From Streptomyces sp. NRRL F-5123 (GTDB taxonomy: Bacteria > Actinomycetota > Actinomycetes > Streptomycetales > Streptomycetaceae): a stretch of DNA of 64,000 nucleotides. Positions 48,301-56,214 of the stretch are shown in pieces. The notes under the pieces are model-generated. The model did no database searches. It worked only from the letters and a program-made list of their open reading frames with translations, and was not told the origin of the DNA. The first letter of the stretch is position 1. Each line of letters starts with the position of its first letter. Made by a program: the position numbers and the translations under genes. The stretch spans positions 10,212 to 74,211 of the forward strand of contig NZ_JOHY01000043.1 of NCBI RefSeq assembly GCF_000721495.1, written 5' to 3'.

Positions 48301-48852
48301 GTCTCCCGCCATCTGATGGAGCACCACCACCGGCTGCTGCGGGAGATCGGCGCGACCGACGCCGCCCATCTGGCCGCCCTCCCTCCCGGCCGCCAGGTCC
48401 TGGTCGCCGGGGTGCGCGCCGCGACCCAGACCCCGCCGATCGCAAGTGGCAAGCGCATCATCTTCGTGACCCTGGAGGACGGTTCCGGGCTGGTGGACCT
48501 GGCCTTCTTCGAGGACTCCCACGAGGCCTGCGCGCACACCGTCTTCCACTCCGGGCTGCTGCTGGTGCGCGGTACGGTCCAGGTCCGCGGCACCCGCCGG
48601 ACGGTCGTCGGCACCATGGCCTGGGACCTGGAGAAGGTCGCCGCCACCCGGCGCGACGACGGGCCCGAGGCCGCCCTCGCGCTGCTCGGTGCGGACAGCC
48701 CGCAGCCCACCCCGGCGCAGCCGCCCGGCCGCACCCTTGCCGACGGTACGGCCGGCGCCCGCCTCCACCCCTACGCCGACCTCCAGCCCGCCGGCACCCG
48801 CACCGCCGACCTGCGCCGCCTCGGCCACCGCAGCCCGGGGAGCGCGGGATGA
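45397..48852 (+). CDS. dnaE2: error-prone DNA polymerase III alpha subunit (DnaE2/ImuC)
   Basis: A 1151-residue C-family polymerase for damage-induced mutagenesis. The PHP domain at the N-terminus reads FAHLHVASGYSERYGAAHPE and LALTDRDTVTGAVRF. The polymerase Asp triad sits in LPDIDIDVESARR (about residue 425); FRPGPVQGGMPERYIAARHG and YGFCRAHAVAFAVPALQSAW are family signatures, and an OB fold ends the protein. ATG 45397 is 6 bp after GGAGG. It overlaps imuB-like by ATGA. The HLH motif in the PHP domain departs from the HxHSxxSxLDG of DnaE1. Confidence 0.94.
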   Translation: MAGFAHLHVASGYSERYGAAHPEQLAARAAERGMRTLALTDRDTVTGAVRFARACAEQGVRPVFGIDLAVAALAPPPPADRPRRTPVRGGAHVVEPPLRFTLLARDREGWARLCRITSAAHAGTASGAAPVEVPWEALREHGGAGLTALLGPVSEPVRALAAGREDVAVALLRPWWEIFGEGLRLEAVVHGRPGTGPGSLRLAARTLALADRTRTPAVLTNAVRYADPDQHRLADVLDAARLLRPVDRRRLDGGERWLKDEPEMARIAQRVAECAGAGPRRAGRLLADTAAAAAACRLDPEADLGLGARHFPEAEVVGAAPGGARDELRRRCAAGLERRGLDREPAARERLESELGIIGALGYDAYFLAVGQVVADIRELGIRVAARGSGAGSMVCHTLGIATANPLDHHLLFERFLSERRRNLPDIDIDVESARRLEAYDAVFRRFGHERVAVTAMPETYRARRALRDTGLALGIPPHDVDRIAKSFPHLRAADITSALAELPELRALAAEAGRYGPLWELAEGLDSLVHGMAMHPCGVIISDATLLDRLPVQPTPQGDYPMAMAAKEEVEALGNIKLDVLAVRMQSAMAHAVAEIERATGDRVDLDDPRQVPLDDVFAFKLIQASNTIGMFQLESPGQQDLLSRLQPRDVQDVIADISLFRPGPVQGGMPERYIAARHGGDPHYAHEALEPVLADTYGVTIWHEQVIETLDVMTGCGRDRAEVGRRLLGDKEQLPVIREWFHRAAAARGFSAGVRDEVWATVESFGAYGFCRAHAVAFAVPALQSAWLKAHYPAFLLAGLLEHDPGMWPKRVIVADARRGGVPVLPVDVNRSRAGHVVERAEGERWGVRLALAGVRGITAEECGRIAAGSPYASLSDFWQRGRPSRPVAERLAEIGALDALHDGRLTRRDLLLQIAELHRQSRVRTAGEGQLPLDTGAIGGSEPSGVPELTGREALGAELDALGIDVSRHLMEHHHRLLREIGATDAAHLAALPPGRQVLVAGVRAATQTPPIASGKRIIFVTLEDGSGLVDLAFFEDSHEACAHTVFHSGLLLVRGTVQVRGTRRTVVGTMAWDLEKVAATRRDDGPEAALALLGADSPQPTPAQPPGRTLADGTAGARLHPYADLQPAGTRTADLRRLGHRSPGSAG

Positions 48853-50291
48853 CGGGCACGCCCCGCCGTCCGGAGGGCCGCCCGGGGCCCCGGCCGGAGG
48901 CCCCGGCGGAGGCGCGTCCGGAGGCGTTCGCGCATGTCTCCGGGGACGCCGGCCCGCAGGCGGGTCCCGAGGCGCGCAGGGGGCCGCGCCCGGGGCTCCG
49001 CCCGGAGACGCGGGGCACTCCGCCGGAGACTTCCGCGCCGCCGCCCCCGGGCCGGCAGGGACCCGGTCACGGGCCCGGCCCCGAGCCCTTTCCGCCGTCC
49101 GCCGTCCGCAAGGGCCCCGCCGGTCCGCGCCCGCGGCACATCGCCCATCTGCGGCTGCACGGCACGCTCGACGACGGGCGCTACGCCGCCGCGCTGGCCC
49201 TGCTCGGCGACATCACCCCGCACGTCCAGGCCTTCCCGCCCGACGCCGTCCAGCTCGACCTGACCTCGGCACTGCGCTACTTCGGCAAGGACCCCTACGC
49301 CCTGCTCCAGATGGCCCGGATGCGGCTCATGGCGATGTACGGCATCGCGAGCAGCGCCGGTCTCGCGGGCAACCGGATGCTCGCCGCGATGGCGGCGGCG
49401 TCGGAGCCGCGGCAGACCACGCAGATCCCGCGCGACCAGGACGCCATGGACCGCTGGCTGCGCCCTCGCCCGCTGACCGCGCTGCCCGGCGTCGGCCAAG
49501 CCACCGCCGCCGCCCTCGGCCGCTACGGTCTGCACACCGTCGGCCAGGTCGCCGACCTGCCCCCGGCGACCCTCCAGCGCATCCTGGGCGCGGGCCCCGC
49601 CCGGCTGCTGGCCGAACGCGCCCGAGGCCGCGACCCCCGCCCGGTCACCCCCCAGGCGCCCGCGGCCCAGCTGGCCGCCGACCTCCGCTACGAGCGGGAC
49701 TGCCTGGACCCCGGCCGGCACCACCAGGGCGTCCTCGGCCTCGCCGAGCAGCTCGGCCGCCGGCTGCGGGCCGAACGCCAGGTCACCGGCGGCCTCACCC
49801 TCACCGTCCGCTACGCCGACCGCAGTTCCACCACCCGGACCCGCGCCCTGCCCGAACCCACCGACCACTCGCCCGACCTGGCGGCCGCGGCCCTCGGCAT
49901 CCTCGCCTCGCTGGGCCTGCAGCGCGCCCGGGTACGCTCCCTCGCCCTGCGCGCCGACCGCCTCGCCCCCCGCGAGGCCGCCCACCGCCAGCTCAGCATG
50001 GACCCCGCCGCCGACCGCGCCCGCGCCCTGGAGGCGGCCGCCGACCGCGCCCGCCACCGCTTCGGTCCCACCGCCGTCCTGCCGGCCACGCTCGCGGGCC
50101 CGGAGCCGCCGGGCGCGGGGTCTGCCGGATCCGGGCCGGTGGAGAGTGTCCGCGGCCGGCAGTCGGCAGATGCCGCCCCCGGGGGGACAGGCAGTCGGCG
50201 GCGTGGCGTGCCGACCGCCTCCCCGGCGGCGAAGGCCGACGGTGACGACGGCGAGGAGACCCGGGAGGCGGCCGAGGACTTCGCGCTCTGA
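48849..50291 (+). CDS. Y-family DNA polymerase-like protein (ImuB-like)
   Basis: 480 residues. After a Pro/Arg-rich 100-residue N-terminus, a degenerate palm appears: HIAHLRLHGTLDDGRYAAAL replaces the DxD of Pol IV, and AVQLDLTSALRYFG replaces the SxDE catalytic segment, so polymerase activity is unlikely. The helix-hairpin-helix LTALPGVGQATAAALGRYG and the little-finger region (DLRYERDCLDPGRHHQGVLG) are normal. RQLSMD near residue 400 resembles a weakened clamp-binding motif. In the mycobacterial mutasome ImuB is likewise an inactive adaptor linking DnaE2 to the clamp. No imuA is visible. Confidence 0.88.
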   Translation: MTGTPRRPEGRPGPRPEAPAEARPEAFAHVSGDAGPQAGPEARRGPRPGLRPETRGTPPETSAPPPPGRQGPGHGPGPEPFPPSAVRKGPAGPRPRHIAHLRLHGTLDDGRYAAALALLGDITPHVQAFPPDAVQLDLTSALRYFGKDPYALLQMARMRLMAMYGIASSAGLAGNRMLAAMAAASEPRQTTQIPRDQDAMDRWLRPRPLTALPGVGQATAAALGRYGLHTVGQVADLPPATLQRILGAGPARLLAERARGRDPRPVTPQAPAAQLAADLRYERDCLDPGRHHQGVLGLAEQLGRRLRAERQVTGGLTLTVRYADRSSTTRTRALPEPTDHSPDLAAAALGILASLGLQRARVRSLALRADRLAPREAAHRQLSMDPAADRARALEAAADRARHRFGPTAVLPATLAGPEPPGAGSAGSGPVESVRGRQSADAAPGGTGSRRRGVPTASPAAKADGDDGEETREAAEDFAL

Positions 50292-50331
50292 AATCCTCGG
50301 CCCCGGGCGGGGCTGTGCCAGGATCCCCGGT

Positions 50332-50712
50332 ATGACGCTGGAGATCACCATCGACGCGGCCTCGGCCGTACCGCCGTACGAGCAGTTGCGCGGGCAGATC
50401 GCGGACGAGGCGCGGTCCGGCAGGCTGCCGGTCGGCTACAAGCTGCCCACCGTGCGGGGGCTGGCCGACCGGTCGGGGCTGGCGGCCAACACGGTCGCCA
50501 AGGCCTACCGGGCGCTGGAGGCCGACGGGGTGATCGAGACCCGGGGCCGGCACGGCACGTACGTCGCCGCCGCCGACGCCCGGACCCGGGAGGTCGCTGC
50601 CGCGGCCGCCGCTTACGTCGACCGGGCCCGCCGCCTCGGGCTGGACCGGCCGGCCTCGCTCGCCGCCGTCGAGGAGGCGCTGCGCGCGGCGTACGGTGAC
50701 GCCGGGGCGTGA
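50332..50712 (+). CDS. GntR-family regulator, YtrA type
   Basis: A 126-residue short regulator. The winged helix has PPYEQLRGQIADEARSGRLP, YKLPTVRGLADRSGLAANTV and AKAYRALEADGVIETRGRHG. A short C-terminal helical region (VDRARRLGLDRPASLAAVEE) serves dimerisation. YtrA-type members usually regulate an ABC transporter, but none is adjacent. A MITE begins 26 bp after the stop. Confidence 0.92.
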   Translation: MTLEITIDAASAVPPYEQLRGQIADEARSGRLPVGYKLPTVRGLADRSGLAANTVAKAYRALEADGVIETRGRHGTYVAAADARTREVAAAAAAYVDRARRLGLDRPASLAAVEEALRAAYGDAGA

Positions 50713-50738
50713 CCGTTGATCTTGCGGGCTAGTGCTGT

Positions 50739-50885
50739 GACCGGGAGGGTTTGCCGGTAGCTTGCGGCGTCCGGTGCGGTGCATCGCAAGGCGCCGGATC
50801 GGCCTCGTAGTGGGCCTACTCGGTCGATGCGGCAACGCAGCGAGGTGCCGTGCCGGGCGTCGCAAGCCGGTGAACCCTCCCGGTC
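50739..50885. mobile_element. MITE-like element with terminal inverted repeats
   Basis: About 147 bp. The left end GACCGGGAGGGTTTGCCGG (50739 onward) and the right end CCGGTGAACCCTCCCGGTC (to 50885) are imperfect inverted repeats that continue inward for about 40 bp (GCTTGCGGCGTCCGG against GCCGGGCGTCGCAAGC). The element has no transposase frame. The sequence strongly resembles a small repeat common in Streptomyces intergenic regions (memory, not verified). It occupies the 3' end of the adjacent AAA ATPase gene. A CTAG precedes the left end at about 50729-50732. Confidence 0.8.
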
Positions 50886-51928
50886 GCCTCCTCGCGGGTG
50901 AGGGGGCCGACCTCGATCCTGGCCAGGCAGCGGCCGGGGCGGACGACCGCGGGGTGCAGGCGCTCCAGGTCCTCGTTGGTGGTGATGCCCACCAGGACGT
51001 TGCGGCCCTGGCCGAGCAGACCGTCGGTGAGGTTGAGCAGCCGGGAGAGGGCCTGGCCCGCGGCGTGCTTGGCCTGGCCGCGGATCAGCTCGTCGCAGTC
51101 CTCCAGCAGCAGCAGGCGCCAGCGGCCGCCGGAGGCGCCCTCGTCCTCGCCGATCGCGATGTCCATCAGATAGCCGATGTCGTTGAACAGCCGCTCGGGA
51201 TCCAGCACGCAGTCGACCTGGCACCAGTCCCGCCACGAGCGGGCCAGCGTGCGCAGCGCCGATGTCTTGCCCGTGCCGGGCGGGCCGTGGAGCAGCAGCA
51301 GCCGGCCGGTGATGTCGTCGACGCCGAGCTTCATCAGCCCGTCCATCGCCTCGGCGACCTTCGCGGTGTAGTTGCCGCGCAGCTCCTCCCACGGCGCGGC
51401 GGTGATCTGCCGGGCCGTACGGTGCGGGCCGCGGCGCTGCGAGACGTACCAGAAGCCCATGGTGACGCTCTCCGGCTCCGGTTCCGGGGTGTCCTCCGCG
51501 CCGTCCACGGCCGAGCCGAGGACCTTCTCGGCCAGCTCGTCGGTCACGGCGGTCACCGTGACGTCGGCGCCGCGGCTCCAGCGCGAGACCAGGACCGTCC
51601 AGCCGTCCCCCTCGGCGAGCGTGGCGCTGCGGTCCTTGGCGCGGGCCTGCCGCAGCACGGTGGCGTCCGGGGGCAGCAGGGTGCGGCCGGGCTTGACGCT
51701 GTCCAGCGCGGCGCCGCGCGCGAACGGCTGCTCGCCGGCGGCGAAGCGGCCCACGAAGAGGGCGTCGACCACGTCGGAGAGCGAGTCGCCGTCGTCGAGG
51801 CCCATCTGGAGGGGGAGGGCGCGGTGCGGTGCGGTCGGACCTGCGTCCGGGCCCGCGCCCGGGCCCGCGTCCGACTTTGCGCCGGGGCCTGACTCCGCTG
51901 CCGATGCTGCTGGAGTGGTGGGCGGCAC
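50816..51928 (-). CDS. AAA ATPase (DUF5925-like) with MITE-derived C-terminus
   Basis: About 370 residues. The AAA core has LLLLHGPPGTGKTSALRTLA (Walker A), WRLLLLEDCDELIRGQAKHA (Walker B) and GITTNEDLERLHPAVVRPGR (sensor and Arg finger). Upstream, SLSDVVDALFVGRFAAGEQP is a conserved N-terminal module of Streptomyces homologues. The last 22 residues (TGRVHRLATPGTAPRCVAAS, then TE) are encoded inside the MITE, so the native end has been replaced. GTG 51928 follows AGGAGG closely; ATG 51961 and 51985 are alternatives. Function unknown. Confidence 0.85.
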   Translation of the reverse strand: MPPTTPAASAAESGPGAKSDAGPGAGPDAGPTAPHRALPLQMGLDDGDSLSDVVDALFVGRFAAGEQPFARGAALDSVKPGRTLLPPDATVLRQARAKDRSATLAEGDGWTVLVSRWSRGADVTVTAVTDELAEKVLGSAVDGAEDTPEPEPESVTMGFWYVSQRRGPHRTARQITAAPWEELRGNYTAKVAEAMDGLMKLGVDDITGRLLLLHGPPGTGKTSALRTLARSWRDWCQVDCVLDPERLFNDIGYLMDIAIGEDEGASGGRWRLLLLEDCDELIRGQAKHAAGQALSRLLNLTDGLLGQGRNVLVGITTNEDLERLHPAVVRPGRCLARIEVGPLTREEATGRVHRLATPGTAPRCVAASTE

Positions 51929-52235
51929 GTGCCTCCTCGGCTCGCCGTATGTCACGGACATGAGGCCATGATCCGTCAGAACCACCCGATCGGCCCAGTG
52001 CTTTTCGGATCCTTGCGGCGGGCCCCGGTGGCCCTCCCGGTCGGCCGCGCGCGCACCCCCGACCGGCGGGTACCGTGGTGGGCGACGGTGCGGGGCACGG
52101 CCGAGGGGGCGTCAACACCCTTGAAGCGGTGGTGAATCGGGCATCATGGTCGGACGGGGGATGCACGGGTGACGCGGCGGGGCGATAGGGTTTAGCCTGC
52201 CCGGGCCGGGAGCCCTCGTCAGGGTGGGGAGAGTC
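51929..52235. promoter_or_regulatory. 307-bp divergent intergenic region
   Basis: Between the AAA ATPase gene and the small gene at 52236. Apart from a TTTAGCCT (near 52190) that may serve as a -10 element for the small gene, no recognisable structure was found. In-frame upstream start codons of the AAA gene fall at 51961 and 51985. Confidence 0.35.
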
Positions 52236-52499
52236 ATGGAACAGATAGCGATGCGCGGCAGGCCGAGAGTGCCTGCCATCAATGCGGGAACGGGTGCGTC
52301 CAGCGCCCGGCTCGACCGGCATCTGTCGATACTGGCCGGCCCCGCCGTACCCCAGCGCGAGGCCGAGGAGGCGACCGTGCTGATGCGCGAGCTGACCTCG
52401 CGTCCCGTGGGCCACGCCACGGCCAACCGCAGTGCCCGGGTCTCGCTCTTCGCCCCGCTGCGCCGGCTGCGCAGGTCGCTGTTCGGCAACCGCCGCTGA
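52236..52499 (+). CDS. small basic hypothetical protein
   Basis: An 87-residue basic protein (MEQIAMRGRPRVPAINAGTG start, SARVSLFAPLRRLRRSLFGN end). It looks like a conserved Streptomyces protein of unknown function. The middle (LDRHLSILAGPAVPQREAEE) is helical. GGGGAGA lies 4-10 bp before ATG 52236, supporting that start over an ATG at 52224. Arg-rich, so nucleic-acid or membrane association is possible. Confidence 0.65.
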   Translation: MEQIAMRGRPRVPAINAGTGASSARLDRHLSILAGPAVPQREAEEATVLMRELTSRPVGHATANRSARVSLFAPLRRLRRSLFGNRR

Positions 52500-52670
52500 C
52501 CGCCTTCCGCTGCCGCTGAGCAGCCGCTGCCGCGTACGGTGCCGGTTCGCGGACGCGGCGGCCGGGCGTCGGCGTGCCCTCCTCCCCCTCGCCTGCGCCC
52601 AGCCGCGCCCGACTCTCCCCGCGGGCCGACCGGCGCCCCGGGCCGCACTCTCCCCGCCCGCCCGGAGCGC

Positions 52671-53930
52671 TCACACCAGCGCGAACTGCCCGTCAGGACC
52701 CTCTTCCCGGTGGTCGAGTACGGACGCGGGGTGGCGCCTGGCCGTCGGCACCGGCAGCACCCCCGCGTCCCGCAGCGCCGCCGTGCCCAGGCCGCCCCGA
52801 CCCTGTTCCTGTCCCTGCTCCGGGGCCAGGCTGCGGGCCAGCTCCCGGCGTTCGGCGTCCAGCTCGGCGAGCAGGGTCAGCACGCTGATCGTCTCCAGCA
52901 GCTCCGAGGTGCTGGACCTGGTCCACGGCGGCGGGCGCAGCGCCTCCAGCGAGCCGGGCGCGCCCGGTGCCGTACGCCGCTCCCACCACGCCTCCAGGAC
53001 CCGCACCCCGCCGGCCGTGCGCTGCCACGCGGCGGGGGAGACGGGCGAGACGCGGCCCGCGCCGATCCGCAGCTCGCGCCGCTCCGGGTCGTACTCCAGC
53101 TCGCCCGGCCCGGGGGCCGCGGGCAGCGGCGCGCGGACGTAGGGACGGCTGCCGCCGGGCAGCCGGGGCCCGCCGCGGTCGCGGCCCGCGGCCGGGTCGG
53201 CGTAGCGGGCGCCGCGGGTGTGCAGCCACACCAGCCGCTCGCCCAGCGCGACCCCGGCCCGCCACTGCTCCGGGCCCGCGGGCAAGGGCACGCGGCAGCC
53301 CTCGGGCGCGGCGTACCCGGCGGCCGCGACCCAGGCCAGCACGTCGTACGGCGTGGCCCCGGCCCCGTACGCCGCGGACAGCGCCTCCAGCAGGCCCGGC
53401 GCGAGATTTGGATCCCGGCCGCCCGGCTGCCGGAACAGCGGGCGGATCCGGCCCGGACGGCCCGCCGGGGAGCGGCCGTCGGGCAGCAGCGCGGCGAACG
53501 ACACCGGCGGCTCGCCCACCTCGGGCAGGAACGCCTGCTCCACCGCGAAGACCTGATGCCCGTCCAGCACCCGCCACAGCTCCGGCCGGGCGGTGTCCAC
53601 CAGCCGGTGATCCGGTATCAGCCACTGCCGGTCGTAGGCCCCGTGCGCGATCAGCACCGGCTCGGGGCACGGCCCTTCCTCGCGCGCCAGGGCCGTGGTC
53701 GCCGTGCGGTGCCCGGGCAACTGCCCGACCCTGCTGTGCAGCCCGCGCGCCCGGCTGGGATGCAGCAGCTCCTCCCGCTCCTCCTCGCCCGCCGCCGTGA
53801 ACAGCGCCCAGCGGGCCCGCAGCGTCGCGGCGTCCGGCGCCACCGGCCAGCCGCGGCCGATGCGCAGCGGACGCACGGACCAGGGCATCAGGTCGTGCAG
53901 CAGAGGCGCGTTGTCGCTCACCGCACGCAT
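52671..53930 (-). CDS. stand-alone type ISP restriction enzyme C-terminal specificity-like protein
   Basis: A 419-residue protein whose segments match the C-terminal target-recognition region of LlaBIII-type single-chain enzymes: DLMPWSVRPLRIGRGWPVAP, AYDRQWLIPDHRLVDTARPE, GRIRPLFRQPGGRDPNLAPG and TSELLETISVLTLLAELDAE. There is no helicase, nuclease or methyltransferase domain, and no such gene lies nearby. The call is by recollection of Streptomyces homologues, so function is uncertain. Located 14 bp downstream of the GntR gene on the same strand, it may be cotranscribed with hmgA. Confidence 0.75.
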   Translation of the reverse strand: MRAVSDNAPLLHDLMPWSVRPLRIGRGWPVAPDAATLRARWALFTAAGEEEREELLHPSRARGLHSRVGQLPGHRTATTALAREEGPCPEPVLIAHGAYDRQWLIPDHRLVDTARPELWRVLDGHQVFAVEQAFLPEVGEPPVSFAALLPDGRSPAGRPGRIRPLFRQPGGRDPNLAPGLLEALSAAYGAGATPYDVLAWVAAAGYAAPEGCRVPLPAGPEQWRAGVALGERLVWLHTRGARYADPAAGRDRGGPRLPGGSRPYVRAPLPAAPGPGELEYDPERRELRIGAGRVSPVSPAAWQRTAGGVRVLEAWWERRTAPGAPGSLEALRPPPWTRSSTSELLETISVLTLLAELDAERRELARSLAPEQGQEQGRGGLGTAALRDAGVLPVPTARRHPASVLDHREEGPDGQFALV

Positions 53931-53944
53931 GCTACTGACGCCGC

Positions 53945-54715
53945 TCAGCGCGCCTCCATCGTCACGGTGAAGGAGAAGCGGTCTCCCCGGTAGTGGATCC
54001 GTACAACGTCCACAGCCTGCCCCGACTCGTCGTAGGTGACTCCCGTGTAGTGCAGGATCGGGCTGAGCAGCGGCACCCGCAGCAGCCGGGCGGTCTCAGG
54101 ATCGGCCAGCCGCGCCTCCACCGTGTCGGTGATCCGGCTGATCCGCACCCCCAGCACGTCCTTGAGTACCTTGGTCATCGGCCAGCGCTCCAGATCGGCC
54201 AGGTCGATCCCCGCGGCGGTCTCCGGACGGAGGAAGTTCTCCGCCCAGTTGGTCGGCTCGCCCTGCTCGTCGCAGCGCAGCCGGCGGAAGGCCACCGCCT
54301 CGTCCAGCCCCGGGAAGTGCTCGCGGACCTCGGGCGGCAGCGACGCCGGGCCGTGCTGGAAGACCGCGGTGCGCCCGCCGGACTGCTGGGCCACGATCGC
54401 GTCGACCGAGCCGAGCAGCCGCACCGGGGCGCCGCGCAGCGCCGTCGGCTCGATGAACGTCCCCCGCTTGCGGTGCCGGGAGATCAGGCCCTCGTCCTCC
54501 AGTTCCTTGAGCGCCTGCCGCATGGTGAGCACGCTCACCCCGTAGTGCCCGGCGAGGGCGTCCTCGGTCGGCAGCCGCAGCGGGTCGTCCTGGCGGCGGC
54601 CCAGTATCGACGCGCGCAGCGACTGCGAGACCTGGTACCACAGCGGCAGCTTGCGGTTCAGGACCAGGGAGTCCGGAGCGAAGGGAGAAGCGGAGGGAGA
54701 AGCGGAGGAGGTCAC
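53945..54715 (-). CDS. GntR-family regulator with UTRA domain
   Basis: A 256-residue regulator. The winged helix spans residues 22-95 ([60 protein letters not shown]). The UTRA effector domain follows ([40 protein letters not shown]). Its GTG overlaps the hmgA stop by 4 bp (GTGA), so it is the natural candidate for the regulator of homogentisate degradation. Confidence 0.92.
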   Translation of the reverse strand: MTSSASPSASPFAPDSLVLNRKLPLWYQVSQSLRASILGRRQDDPLRLPTEDALAGHYGVSVLTMRQALKELEDEGLISRHRKRGTFIEPTALRGAPVRLLGSVDAIVAQQSGGRTAVFQHGPASLPPEVREHFPGLDEAVAFRRLRCDEQGEPTNWAENFLRPETAAGIDLADLERWPMTKVLKDVLGVRISRITDTVEARLADPETARLLRVPLLSPILHYTGVTYDESGQAVDVVRIHYRGDRFSFTVTMEAR

Positions 54716-56043
54716 AGCCGGAAGTTTCTCTCAAGGCCCTCCCACACCGCGTCGTAGGCCGGCTGCCGGTGACCGGCGGACAGGGCGAACTCGGTGGGCA
54801 CGACCGGCCAGCGCGTCTCGAACATGAACGCCAGCCCGTCGTCCACCCGCTGGGGTGTCAACTCGGCGGTGCTGGCCCGGTCGAAGGTGGTCCGGTCGGG
54901 GCCGTGCGCGGACATCATGTTGTGCAGCGAGGCGCCGCCGGGCACGAAGCCCTCCGCCTTGGCGTCGTAGGCGCCCTCGATCAGGCCCATGAACTCCGAC
55001 ATCACGTTGCGGTGGAAGTACGGCGGGCGGAAGGTGTCCTCGCCGACCAGCCAGCGCGGCGCGAAGACCACGAAATCCGCACCGGCCAGGCCCGGGGTGT
55101 CGGAGGGCGACGTCAGCACCGTGAAGATCGACGGATCCGGGTGGTCGTAGCTGATCGACCCCAGCACGTTGAAGCGGCGCAGGTCGTACAGATACGGCAC
55201 ATGGCTGCCGTGCCAGGCCACCACGTCGAGCGGCGAGTGGTCGTAGCGCGCCGACCACAGATTGCCGCCGAACTTGTTGACGACGTCCGTCTCCTCGTCC
55301 CCGTCCTCGTACGCGGCGACGGGGGCGAGGAAATCACGCGCGTTGGCGAGCCCGTTGGCGCCGATCGGGCCCAGTTCGGGGAGCTGGAAGGGGCGGCCGT
55401 AGTTCTCGCACACGTAGCCGCGGGCGGTGCCGACCGGCACGTCGACCGCGAAGCGGACACCGCGCGGGATCAGCGCGACCTGGCCCGGCTCGGCCCGCAG
55501 CCGCCCGAACTCCGTCCGCAGCAGCAGCGCGCCCTGCTGCGGCACGATCAGGAACTCGCCGTCCGAGCTGGAGAACACCCGCCCGCTCATCGAGCGGTTG
55601 GCGCCGTACCAGTGGATGCCGATGCCCTCGCGGCGCAGCACGTCGCCGTTGCCACCGACCGTGACCAGGCCCTGCACGAAGTCGGTCGGCTCCTCGGGCA
55701 GCGGCAGCGGGCCCCAGCGCAGCCGGTTGGGGTCGGGCTCGACGTCCTGGAACGGGCCGCTGCGCAGTGTGCCGTTCGGCACCCGGTGGAAGGGGGGATG
55801 CGCGGCCGAGGGCCGGATCCGGTACAGCCAGCTGCGCCGGTTGTGCGCGCGCGGCTCGGTGAAGGCGGTGCCGCTCAGCTGCTCGGCGTACAGCCCGAAC
55901 GGCGCGCGCTGCGGGGCGTTCCGTCCCACCGGGAGGGCGCCGGGCACTGCCTCGCTGCTGTGCTCGTTGCCGAAGCCCGGCGAGTAGTCGAGCCCCTTGC
56001 CCGCCCCGTCGCCGCCGAGGTCTTCCCTGCCGAAGTCGTCCAT
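54712..56043 (-). CDS. hmgA: homogentisate 1,2-dioxygenase
   Basis: A 443-residue Fe(II) dioxygenase that opens homogentisate to maleylacetoacetate in tyrosine and phenylalanine breakdown. Conserved segments are [57 protein letters not shown] and [20 protein letters not shown], with the His-Glu-His iron-site region. ATG 56043 has GGGGAG 6 bp upstream; the in-frame ATG at 56091 lies inside a palindrome and is rejected. Maleylacetoacetate isomerase and fumarylacetoacetase are not in the window. Confidence 0.95.
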   Translation of the reverse strand: MDDFGREDLGGDGAGKGLDYSPGFGNEHSSEAVPGALPVGRNAPQRAPFGLYAEQLSGTAFTEPRAHNRRSWLYRIRPSAAHPPFHRVPNGTLRSGPFQDVEPDPNRLRWGPLPLPEEPTDFVQGLVTVGGNGDVLRREGIGIHWYGANRSMSGRVFSSSDGEFLIVPQQGALLLRTEFGRLRAEPGQVALIPRGVRFAVDVPVGTARGYVCENYGRPFQLPELGPIGANGLANARDFLAPVAAYEDGDEETDVVNKFGGNLWSARYDHSPLDVVAWHGSHVPYLYDLRRFNVLGSISYDHPDPSIFTVLTSPSDTPGLAGADFVVFAPRWLVGEDTFRPPYFHRNVMSEFMGLIEGAYDAKAEGFVPGGASLHNMMSAHGPDRTTFDRASTAELTPQRVDDGLAFMFETRWPVVPTEFALSAGHRQPAYDAVWEGLERNFRL

Positions 56044-56061
56044 GGTGCGCTCCCCGTTCGC

Positions 56062-56109
56062 GTTGCCGTCCTGATTCCTATGCTGAGCCATAGGAATCAG
56101 GACGGCAAC
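56062..56109. promoter_or_regulatory. 48-bp near-perfect palindrome upstream of hmgA
   Basis: Perfect 21-bp arms (GTTGCCGTCCTGATTCCTAT plus G, and its complement beginning CATAGGAATCAGG) around a 6-nt centre CTGAGC. It lies 20 bp upstream of the hmgA ATG and about 105 bp from the end of the SGNH gene. The core ATTCCTATG/CATAGGAAT is AT-rich for this genome, favouring an operator; it could also terminate the SGNH/MFS transcript. Strongest palindrome in the window. Confidence 0.7.
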
Positions 56110-56214
56110 CCTCGCCCCGGGAGCCTGTGGACAACCCCGGGCGACCCCCGTACGCCCGGGTCACGTCCCGCCGGCCCTCCCGTCGGTCGGCTCGGTCCGG
56201 GGCCCCTGCGGCTG

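Noticed and set aside
43291..48828. Very long antisense open frame (1845 codons) opposite dnaE2 and the MFS gene
   Set aside because: Shadow of high-GC coding strand; only its last 204 codons form the ArsR gene. Similar shadows lie at 59889-62885 and 46215-48848.
50739..50885. Full insertion sequence
   Set aside because: No transposase frame fits in 147 bp, so the element is at most a non-autonomous MITE.
52671..53930. Complete restriction-modification system
   Set aside because: Only the specificity-like part is present; no methyltransferase, nuclease or helicase genes are adjacent.
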